A stretch of 15,590 nt of DNA from Bacteroidota bacterium. Lineage in GTDB: Bacteria; Bacteroidota; Bacteroidia; JACCXN01. Position numbers and translations under genes: made by a program. The stretch covers positions 1 to 15,590 of the forward strand of contig JACCXN010000104.1 of the NCBI GenBank assembly GCA_013696965.1. The letters are read 5' to 3'. Below the pieces are notes generated by a model. The model was not told the origin of the DNA. It searched no databases and was given only the letters and a program-made list of their open reading frames with translations. Shown here piece by piece: positions 1-5,835 of this stretch. Numbering within the stretch: position 1 is the first letter of the stretch; each line of letters begins with the position of its first letter.

Positions 1-26
1 AAATTCCAAGATCCCTTCTGGCAAAA

Positions 27-188
27 TCAAGTTTGCCAAGCTGTGGTTTTCATCTCTTTGCACGTAGAATATTTTTTGCAAAGAAATGATTTTTGTTCAT
101 TCCCCCCAACTTTTCCGCTTGATCCGTAAGCGTTAACATTTCTTCTTTCTTCGGTGTAGTAAAATTTTACAAGGATTGGTATTTCTAT
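27..188 (-). pseudogene. In-frame remnant downstream of the stop of the barrel gene
   Basis: Reading straight on through the TAA at 189-191 in the same frame gives 53 more codons before a TGA at 27-29. They begin IEIPILVKFYYTEERRNVNAYG, which matches the usual pattern of this kind of barrel (E-I-P-x-L-x-K-Y strand, a basic turn, then a Y-rich strand entering a glycine-rich stretch). Joined to the upstream end (YWYSKRT), a tyrosine codon in place of the TAA would restore a natural strand, which suggests a TAT or TAC to TAA substitution. The last 25 or so codons look less barrel-like, so a second lesion may follow. A sequencing or assembly error cannot be excluded. Confidence 0.5.
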
Positions 189-506
189 TTACGTTCTTTT
201 TGAATACCAATAACAATCTTCCATTGGTGAAGCACAAGGAGCACCGTGCCATCTTCCATTGAAAAGGTCTGTTTTGAAATAGGATAAACCTGATATAATA
301 TTCAGTCGTTTTGAAATTGTTCCTTCAACTCGTAGCCCTATAACATTTGTATAGTCAATTCTTTTGGAAGTTCCATGATTATAAGCAATGGTTGGCATAA
401 TGGAAAATCCTGTTTGCCACCCTACATTTCTTTTTTCTGTTTCTTGTCCCAATCCTGCCACCGTAAAGAAAAGAATTGAAAAAATTGTCGCAATTGTCTT
501 TTTCAT
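189..506 (-). CDS. Truncated outer-membrane beta-barrel protein (N-terminal part, 105 aa)
   Basis: The ORF starts with a clear Sec signal peptide (MKKTIATIFSILFFTVAG, cleavage probably after GLGQ near residue 21). It is followed by alternating polar/hydrophobic strands such as GFSIMPTIAYN and NVIGLRVEGTISKRLNIISGLSYF, which resemble the first strands of the small PorT/OmpW-like barrels common in Bacteroidota. At 105 residues it is far too short for such a barrel (usually about 180-250). The frame ends at a TAA at 189-191, yet the same frame continues on the far side with barrel-like sequence, so this is probably the front half of a broken gene. A good -7 box lies 42 nt upstream of the ATG. 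The exact family is not recognised. Seen: the signal peptide and the stop. Inferred: the barrel fold and the loss of function. Confidence 0.6.
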   Translation of the reverse strand: MKKTIATIFSILFFTVAGLGQETEKRNVGWQTGFSIMPTIAYNHGTSKRIDYTNVIGLRVEGTISKRLNIISGLSYFKTDLFNGRWHGAPCASPMEDCYWYSKRT

Positions 507-548
507 AGTCCTTTATTAAAATGTGGCATAACTCTTATATAATAAGAA

Positions 549-556
549 CAAATATA
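549..556 (-). promoter_or_regulatory. Bacteroidota -7 box upstream of the broken barrel gene
   Basis: On the minus strand these bases read TATATTTG, a full match to the TAnnTTTG -7 consensus, followed by T. The start codon at 506 is 42 nt further on. A TTG at the usual 19-21 nt upstream is not evident, so the -33 element is weak. The box sits inside a 6-bp inverted repeat (AAGAAC/GTTCTT, 544-549 and 557-562), which could be an operator or chance. Confidence 0.45.
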
Positions 557-714
557 GTTCTTGCTTTCTCAAATTTAACCACATCTGGAAAAAAAAAGAA
601 TAGGTGTATTATCCAGAAAAAAGAAATAATTGCCATAATAGCGAAGGTGAAAACTCCTCCACCTACATCAAATAAAGGAAAATAAAGAAAAGAGTTCTAT
701 CAGTGTAAATAATA

Positions 715-740
715 AAATGTGGTGCAAATGTGGTGCAAAT
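715..740. repeat. 11-bp tandem repeat beside the tRNA
   Basis: The unit AAATGTGGTGC occurs twice in a row (715-725, 726-736) and a third partial copy (AAAT) follows. It lies just beyond the terminator hairpin downstream of the tRNA-Ser gene. No integrase, transposase or second copy is seen in the window, so a role as an attachment core or integrase binding site is speculative. Confidence 0.5.
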
Positions 741-745
741 AGGCA

Positions 746-794
746 AAATAAAAATCCCAATAGATTGATAATTAATATATTGGGATTTTTATTT
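746..794 (-). terminator. Rho-independent terminator of the tRNA-Ser gene
   Basis: The arms at 746-762 and 778-794 are perfectly complementary over 17 bp around a 15-nt loop, with a CCCAATA core flanked by A/T tracts on both sides. On the minus strand the hairpin begins only 1 nt after the tRNA 3' end and finishes in a T-rich run, as expected for an intrinsic terminator of the tRNA transcript. The symmetric A/T flanks would let it work in both directions. Confidence 0.8.
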
Positions 795-880
<86 letters not shown>

Positions 881-894
881 TTTTAATCAGGTTG

Positions 895-902
895 CGAAAT
901 TA
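895..902 (-). promoter_or_regulatory. Possible -7 region of the tRNA-Ser gene
   Basis: The minus strand reads TAATTTCG 14 nt before the mature tRNA 5' end. This is a near match to the TAnnTTTG box (one mismatch) at a distance that fits a short 5' leader. No TTG is found at the expected -33 distance, so the call rests on position and partial similarity only. Confidence 0.3.
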
Positions 903-983
903 ATAAAATAATTCATCCTGCTATTACTAATTTTTAATAAACGGTTTTTATCTTTTTAATTTGAATGCTAAAAAGAGATGCAA

Positions 984-2021
984 TTAAGCTGTTTCTGTAA
1001 TTTCCCCACGGATACTTGTGCGCAAAAGCGTTTTTATTTCATCTAAGGGTAAATTTTTTCCAAAAAGATACATTAATTTTGTAACAGCGGCTTCGGTTGT
1101 AATATCCGCACCTCCTATTATACCAATTCGATTAAAAACCGAACTGGTTTGGTATTTTCCCTGAACCACACTTCCACTGTTGCATTGGGTTATGTTTAGT
1201 ATAACAACACCTTTGTTTAATGCACTTTCAAGATAAGAAAACAATTCCAAATCTATTGGCCCATTTCCTGCTCCAAAGGTTTCAAGAACAATAGCTTTTA
1301 ATCCATCAATACTTGTAATTGCTTTTACCACTTTTGCACTTATTCCCGGGAAAAGTTTAAGAATTACAATGTTGGTATCCATTTGAGTGCTAACCTTTAA
1401 TTTTTTTCCAGGAACATAATGTTGAATCGCATTCACATCATATTTTATGGTAACGCCTGCCTGGGCAAGAACCGGATAATTGGAGGATTGAAAAGCCTGG
1501 AAATGATCGGCATTGAATTTATGGGTTCTGTTCCCCCGGTAAAGCTGGTATTCAAAATAAATGGCAACTTCAGGAACAATAGGTTTTCCATCAATTTTTG
1601 CCGCTGCAATTTCAATTGATGTAATTAAATTTTCCTTTCCATCGGTACGGATTGTTCCAATAGGCAGTTGAGAGCCAGTGAAAATAACCGGTTTTGATAA
1701 ATCCTCCAGCATAAAGCTTAATGCCGAGGCAGAAAAGGCCATTGTATCTGATCCATGTAAAATTACAAATCCATCATATAAAGTGTAATTTTCCTGTATT
1801 AGTCTGGCGAATTCAGCCCAGTTCCCGGGTCGCATATCTGATGAATCAATGGGTTTTTCAAGTGATATGGTTGTTATGGATACTTCAAATTTTTTCAACT
1901 CCGGAACCTGATCCGCTAAATGTTTGAAATCAAAAGCATGCAGCTCTCCTGTTTTGGGATCCTCAACCATTCCGATTGTTCCCCCTGTATATATTATTAA
2001 AACTGATGGAGTTACTGGCAT
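984..2021 (-). CDS. ansA: Type I L-asparaginase (AnsA)
   Basis: This 345-residue protein has the usual length and both signatures of cytoplasmic type I asparaginases, which hydrolyse L-asparagine to aspartate and ammonia. The first is TGGTIG at residues 12-17, carrying the nucleophilic threonine. The second is HGSDT at 89-93, carrying the Thr-Asp of the second catalytic set. The expected catalytic lysine is probably K168 in GNRTHKFNADHF. There is no signal peptide, which fits a cytoplasmic enzyme and argues against the periplasmic type II form. The ATG at 2021 lies 9 nt after the stop of the TatD-family gene, so the two are almost certainly co-transcribed from the promoter upstream of that gene. 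The protein appears intact. An archaeal GatD-type role is unlikely because there is no GatE neighbour. Confidence 0.93.
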   Translation of the reverse strand: MPVTPSVLIIYTGGTIGMVEDPKTGELHAFDFKHLADQVPELKKFEVSITTISLEKPIDSSDMRPGNWAEFARLIQENYTLYDGFVILHGSDTMAFSASALSFMLEDLSKPVIFTGSQLPIGTIRTDGKENLITSIEIAAAKIDGKPIVPEVAIYFEYQLYRGNRTHKFNADHFQAFQSSNYPVLAQAGVTIKYDVNAIQHYVPGKKLKVSTQMDTNIVILKLFPGISAKVVKAITSIDGLKAIVLETFGAGNGPIDLELFSYLESALNKGVVILNITQCNSGSVVQGKYQTSSVFNRIGIIGGADITTEAAVTKLMYLFGKNLPLDEIKTLLRTSIRGEITETA

Positions 2022-2030
2022 AATGGTTTT

Positions 2031-2801
2031 TTAAACAGCAAAAACCTCCTTGGCATTTGCTGTGGTAATTTTTGCAATTTCATCTATTGGTAAGTTGTAA
2101 AGTTCAGCTAATTTATTTGCCACAAGGAGTAAATAAGCACTTTCGTTTCGTTTCCCCCTGAATGGAGCGGGAGCAAGATAGGGTGAATCTGTTTCCAGCA
2201 CAAGGTGTTGAGGATTTATATCAATTATTGCCTTATCCAGGCCCGAATTTTTAAATGTTACAACCCCACCAATGCCAAGTTTGAAGCCTCCCAGCTTAAT
2301 AATTTTTTCTGCTTGATCCTTTGTTCCACTAAAACAATGGAAAATCCCTTTCAATTCAGCATCATTCATTCGTTCCACTATTTCAAATGTTTTATCAAAA
2401 GCATCTCTTAAATGAATAATTATTGGAAGCTTATGCTTTTTGGCCAATTCTATTTGATGAATAAAAACACTCTTTTGTTCTTTTTCAAGCGTTTTATCCC
2501 AATATAAATCAATGCCTATTTCTCCTATTGCAAAAAACTTGTGTTTATTAAGCCAGTGTTCTACCTCCAAAAGCTGCCCCTGATAATTTTGCTTAACAGA
2601 ACAGGGATGCAGGCCCATCATTGGAAAACATCGGGAAGGAAAATCTTTTTCCATTTGGAGCATTCCTTCTATTGATGTACTGTCAATGTTCGGTAAAAAA
2701 AACTTTTCGATTCCTTTTTCCACAGCACTTTGGATTACCTGCTCACGATCTAAGGCAAATTCTTGTAAATATAAATGTGTGTGGGTATCGTAAAAAACCA
2801 T
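2031..2801 (-). CDS. TatD-family metal-dependent hydrolase
   Basis: This 256-residue protein spans the full TatD (amidohydrolase superfamily, TIM-barrel) fold. Visible metal ligands are H7 and H9 in DTHTHL, E94 in AIGEIGIDLYW, H130 in IIIHLRDA, H155 in FHCFSGT and D205 in ETDSPYL. These are the family's signature positions for a two-metal nuclease/hydrolase site. Family members studied act as 3'-5' DNA exonucleases or deoxyribonucleases in the cytoplasm; the substrate here is unknown, and TatD, YcfH and YjjV subtypes cannot be told apart. The start is fixed by the DTHTH motif at residue 5. It is the first gene of an operon with asparaginase, with 9 nt between them; this pairing has no obvious metabolic logic. 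Confidence 0.93.
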   Translation of the reverse strand: MVFYDTHTHLYLQEFALDREQVIQSAVEKGIEKFFLPNIDSTSIEGMLQMEKDFPSRCFPMMGLHPCSVKQNYQGQLLEVEHWLNKHKFFAIGEIGIDLYWDKTLEKEQKSVFIHQIELAKKHKLPIIIHLRDAFDKTFEIVERMNDAELKGIFHCFSGTKDQAEKIIKLGGFKLGIGGVVTFKNSGLDKAIIDINPQHLVLETDSPYLAPAPFRGKRNESAYLLLVANKLAELYNLPIDEIAKITTANAKEVFAV

Positions 2802-2805
2802 TTAA

Positions 2806-2835
2806 CAAAATTAGGTATTTGAAAGTTTCCTACAA
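2806..2835 (-). promoter_or_regulatory. Promoter of the tatD-family/ansA operon
   Basis: On the minus strand TTG (2833-2835), a 19-nt spacer and TAATTTTG (2806-2813) match the Bacteroidota housekeeping promoter (-33 TTG, 19-21 nt, -7 TAnnTTTG) fully. Only 4 nt separate the box from the ATG at 2801, so transcription should begin at or very near the start codon. The DTHTH motif at residue 5 makes a later start codon impossible. Confidence 0.6.
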
Positions 2836-2946
2836 GTTGAATTTTCTTCAATTAAATATATTTATTCATTGGCAATTTAAAAATCAAGATCAGGTTATAC
2901 TAAATCTTAATCAAAAACAGGAAATTACAAGACCTGAATAAATACT

Positions 2947-2955
2947 TATCTTTGC
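2947..2955 (+). promoter_or_regulatory. -7 box of the GT9 glycosyltransferase gene
   Basis: TATCTTTGC is a full match to the Bacteroidota -7 box TAnnTTTG(C/T). It lies 15 nt before the TTG start codon, leaving a leader of about 10 nt. The -33 element is poor: TTA at 2925-2927, 19 nt upstream, is the nearest match to TTG. There is no Shine-Dalgarno sequence before the start. Confidence 0.55.
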
Positions 2956-2970
2956 ATTAAAACCAACAGT

Positions 2971-3948
2971 TTGCCTAAAATACTTATTATACGATTCAGT
3001 TCAATTGGTGATATAGTGCTAACCAGTCCGGTAATGCGCTGCATAAAGCAGCAAATTAGCGGGAGTGAAATCCATTATTTAACCAAAAAAATGTATCATC
3101 CTGTTTTAAAGGCAAATCCTTACATCGATAAAATCCATCTTTTTGAAAATAACCTGGATGAGTTAATTGCCCTGCTCAAGGCAGAAAATTTTGATCATGT
3201 TATTGATTTGCATAAAAACTTGCGCAGCCTTAGGGTAAAACTAATGCTTGGAAAGCCCTCCAATTCTTTCAATAAACTAAATTTTGAAAAATGGCTGTTA
3301 GTTAATTTAAACATCAATTACCTTCCCAATGTTCATATTGTTGATCGTTATCTTGAAACAGCAAAATCGCTTGGGGTAGTAAATGATTTACAAGGTTTAG
3401 ATTATTTTATCCCGCAGGAAGAGGAGGTGAATTTAAATTCTTTACCGGAACAATATGGCAAGGGGTTTACCGGATTTGTAATTGGTGGACAATATGCCAC
3501 CAAGCAATTAGAGGCAGAGAAAATTACCGCTATTTGCACTAGAATTAACAATCCAATTATCCTGTTGGGTGGAAAAGAAGATTTTGAGACAGGAGAAAAA
3601 ATTTCTTCTCATTCGGGGAGAAAAAAAGTACTGAATGGCTGCGGAAAGTACTCCCTTAATCAAAGTGCCTCCCTTGTTAGACAGGCCAAAAATATTATTA
3701 GCCACGATACGGGTTTAATGCATATAGCTGCGGCTTTTAAAAAAGATATTGTTTCTGTTTGGGGAAATACTGTTCCTGAATTTGGCATGTATCCTTATAT
3801 GCCCGGAAAAAATTCCTTTATTTCTGAAGTAAAGGTCCTTCCATGCCGGCCATGCTCAAAAATAGGGTATGGAATATGTCCGAAAACACATTTCGCTTGC
3901 ATGAAATTACAGGATGAGCTAGAGATTATTATTCGTATGAATGCCTGA
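2971..3948 (+). CDS. Glycosyltransferase family 9 (heptosyltransferase-like)
   Basis: This 325-residue protein is built like the GT9/WaaC-WaaF family, which adds heptose (or related sugars) from ADP-activated donors to the lipopolysaccharide core on the inner face of the cytoplasmic membrane. The N-terminus KILIIRFSSIGDIVLTSPV is the typical first beta-strand and glycine loop. IGGQYATKQL (171-180) begins the second Rossmann domain, and HDTGLMHIAAA (245-255) is the nucleotide-sugar signature. The tail carries four cysteines (C292, C295, C303, C310), also frequent in Bacteroidota members. The start must be the TTG, because the conserved first strand begins at residue 3 and no earlier ATG exists. 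Donor and acceptor sugars cannot be deduced. It stands alone, divergent from the TatD-family operon. Confidence 0.88.
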   Translation: MPKILIIRFSSIGDIVLTSPVMRCIKQQISGSEIHYLTKKMYHPVLKANPYIDKIHLFENNLDELIALLKAENFDHVIDLHKNLRSLRVKLMLGKPSNSFNKLNFEKWLLVNLNINYLPNVHIVDRYLETAKSLGVVNDLQGLDYFIPQEEEVNLNSLPEQYGKGFTGFVIGGQYATKQLEAEKITAICTRINNPIILLGGKEDFETGEKISSHSGRKKVLNGCGKYSLNQSASLVRQAKNIISHDTGLMHIAAAFKKDIVSVWGNTVPEFGMYPYMPGKNSFISEVKVLPCRPCSKIGYGICPKTHFACMKLQDELEIIIRMNA

Positions 3949-4036
3949 TTATTTGAGTACTTTTCACTTGCTCCAATCGGGTTAAATGTGTTTTTCCAAC
4001 ACCGTGTTTTTTAAAAAGTAAAAAAACTTCTGGCCC

Positions 4037-4063
4037 TGTAACTTTTTCATAACCTCATCCGTC
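4037..4063 (+). promoter_or_regulatory. Putative ECF-sigma promoter of the sigma/anti-sigma operon
   Basis: TGTAACTTTTT (4037-4047), 7 nt, then TCATCCGTC (4055-4063). A GTAAC -35 and CGTC -10 separated by 17 nt is the kind of spacing ECF sigma factors use, and it does not resemble the TAnnTTTG housekeeping box. The same motif with identical spacing precedes the gene at 5836. Being upstream of the sigma gene itself, it suggests autoregulation. About 31 nt separate its end from the ATG at 4095. Confidence 0.7.
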
Positions 4064-4094
4064 TCACCAAAAAAGATATTACTTTTATAGTGCA

Positions 4095-4580
4095 ATGAGC
4101 CCTTCGGAATACAATACATGTGTGGATGCTTATTCGGACAATCTTTACCGCTTTATCCTGAAAAACATTAAAGATAAAGATAAGGCAAAGGATATTGTAC
4201 AGGACACCTATGAAAAATTATGGATAAATTGTTCTGAACTGGAATTTTCAAAAGCAAAATCATGGATGTTTACAACTGGTTATCGTACCATGATTGATCT
4301 TTTAAGAAGAGAAAAAAAACAAGGAAAGTTTGATGAAACGGATCTTTCGGTGTTTTCACATGAAAAAAATTATTCTGATTTACAGGAAATTTTACATCAT
4401 GCAATAAACAAACTTCCAGCTGATCAAAAAGCAGTGGTTATGCTAAGAGATTATGAAGGATATTCCTATGAGGAAATTAGCGGAATTACAGGGTTGTCCG
4501 AGGCCCAGGTAAAGGTTTATATTTTCAGAGCAAGAACTTTTTTAAAAAAATATTTAGGAAGCATAGAAACATTGGTATGA
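4095..4580 (+). CDS. ECF-family RNA polymerase sigma factor
   Basis: The 161-residue protein has the two-domain layout of extracytoplasmic-function sigma-70 factors. Region 2 spans about residues 10-77, with the helix KAKDIVQDTYEKLWIN and the -10 recognition/melting part SWMFTTGYRTMIDLLRREKK. Region 4 spans about 97-153, with LPADQKAVVMLRDYEGYSYEEIS and the helix-turn-helix ending in SEAQVKVYIFRARTFLKK. Regions 1 and 3 are absent, as usual. It would direct RNA polymerase to the GTAAC/CGTC promoters seen at 4037 and 5722. Its stop codon overlaps the next start (ATGA at 4577-4580), implying translational coupling with the probable anti-sigma factor. The ECF subgroup cannot be named without a search. 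Confidence 0.92.
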   Translation: MSPSEYNTCVDAYSDNLYRFILKNIKDKDKAKDIVQDTYEKLWINCSELEFSKAKSWMFTTGYRTMIDLLRREKKQGKFDETDLSVFSHEKNYSDLQEILHHAINKLPADQKAVVMLRDYEGYSYEEISGITGLSEAQVKVYIFRARTFLKKYLGSIETLV

Positions 4581-5713
4581 GCATTACTTTTAACAATTAC
4601 GAAAGCTGGTTTTTAGATTATCATGAGGGCAAACTGAATGAGGATCAGAAAGAAATGGTTTTACTTTTTTTGGAACAAAATGCAAAGCTCCTCGAGGAAT
4701 TTAATGCTTTTGATAACACCTTTGTACTCACCGAAAATTTCGTTTTATTTGAAGGCAAAGAAAATTTAAAAGCTCCCGAGGCCAGTGATTTTGACACTCT
4801 TTTTGTTGCCTATATTGAAAACGAACTTAACCCTGAGCAGAAGAAAAAAACAAATGAATTGATTCGTGGCAACAAAAAATTGAGTGAAGAATTCTCCCTG
4901 TTTAAAAAAACAGTGTTAAAGCCTGATATGTCAATTCGTTTTACAGGAAAGAAAAAATTAAAAAAAGGCAATAAAGGAGTTATCCGGTTCATGTATTATA
5001 CAGGCGCAGTGGCAGCAGCAGCTTGCGTTCTTTTCTTTTCGTTAAATTTTTCCGATTGGTTTAAGCCAAATAACCCCGGAAATACAATTACACATCAATC
5101 TTCTGATACGATAAAATCAAAAAATAATAATCATAACCTATTAAACTTGGAGCCCATTCAAATTGTTGAAGAAATAAAGAAGGAAAACAAATTTGAAAAG
5201 GAAAACAAAAATTCATTTTCAATTGCAAATTTGATCCAGGAGAACAACAACAAAAGAAATCCAGATACAAAACATCCGATGGAAGTTAAAGAACTAATCA
5301 AGACTCCAATGCTGAGTGAGGAAAAGGCTAGTCTTGCTGTAAATAATATCCATGAGGGGAATGCTTTGAAAGACACAGTGATTGAAGAACAAAACGATAT
5401 TTTATTTGCCAGCAACAGCAATGCTGCTGTTTTTGAAAAAGATCCTGAAAAAACTGAACCCGCAAATGAATTCTTAACACCAAAGGAAATGGTGATACAA
5501 CGTATAAGAAGCATAACATCAATAGAACAACCAGGGGAAGGGAATTCAGGGAAAATAAGCTTCTGGGAAATAGCTGATGTTGGTTCATATGGCATTTCAA
5601 AATTAACAGGAAAAAAATTCAAGGTTTCAGGCGGCACAAACAATAAGGGGGAAGTAGCATCCTTTGCAATTGTTTCTGATCGGTTTGGATTTTCACATTC
5701 TACTTCAAAATAA
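4577..5713 (+). CDS. Membrane-anchored protein, probable anti-sigma factor with duplicated N-terminal unit
   Basis: No family is recognised with certainty, but context and architecture suggest the cognate anti-sigma factor. Residues 1-135 are soluble and highly charged, residues 138-157 form one hydrophobic segment (YYTGAVAAAACVLFF), and about 220 residues follow that would lie in the periplasm: a low-complexity N/E/K-rich linker (about 165-330), then a more ordered end (SFWEIADVGSYGISKLTG, residues about 328-378). The cytoplasmic part contains two similar units, around 12-46 (FLDYHEGKLNEDQKE...EEFNAF) and 74-110 (LFVAYIENELNPEQKK...EEFSLFK), each like the short N-terminal helix pair of Bacteroidota anti-sigma proteins. 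No HxxxCxxC zinc motif is present. The start overlaps the sigma-factor stop by 4 nt. Confidence 0.65.
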   Translation: MSITFNNYESWFLDYHEGKLNEDQKEMVLLFLEQNAKLLEEFNAFDNTFVLTENFVLFEGKENLKAPEASDFDTLFVAYIENELNPEQKKKTNELIRGNKKLSEEFSLFKKTVLKPDMSIRFTGKKKLKKGNKGVIRFMYYTGAVAAAACVLFFSLNFSDWFKPNNPGNTITHQSSDTIKSKNNNHNLLNLEPIQIVEEIKKENKFEKENKNSFSIANLIQENNNKRNPDTKHPMEVKELIKTPMLSEEKASLAVNNIHEGNALKDTVIEEQNDILFASNSNAAVFEKDPEKTEPANEFLTPKEMVIQRIRSITSIEQPGEGNSGKISFWEIADVGSYGISKLTGKKFKVSGGTNNKGEVASFAIVSDRFGFSHSTSK

Positions 5714-5721
5714 ATAGTGGT

Positions 5722-5748
5722 TGTAACTTTTTGGAAGGTTCATCCGTC
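5722..5748 (+). promoter_or_regulatory. Second putative ECF-sigma promoter, before the GIN/beta-barrel gene
   Basis: TGTAACTTTTT (5722-5732), 7 nt, then TCATCCGTC (5740-5748): identical in both boxes and in spacing to the element before the sigma gene at 4037. The 7-nt middle differs (CATAACC versus GGAAGGT), so this is a shared motif and not a duplicated block. It lies 87 nt before the ATG at 5836, leaving a leader of roughly 80 nt. Confidence 0.7.
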
Positions 5749-5835
5749 ACATTTAAAAACAAGGGCATATTACCGGAATAGCGCTGTTCAAAAAAATGCA
5801 CTTGTTTTTATTTCAATAATTTAAAACAAACACAT

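Noticed and set aside
3990-4030. Terminator between the GT9 gene and the sigma gene (AACACCGTGTT then T-run)
   Set aside because: The palindrome leaves a loop of only one to three bases and a four-base stem, too weak to call.
5158-5643. 161-codon minus-strand ORF inside the anti-sigma candidate
   Set aside because: It is antisense to a gene with clear context and membrane topology; its F/S-rich composition reflects the K/E/N-rich coding strand.
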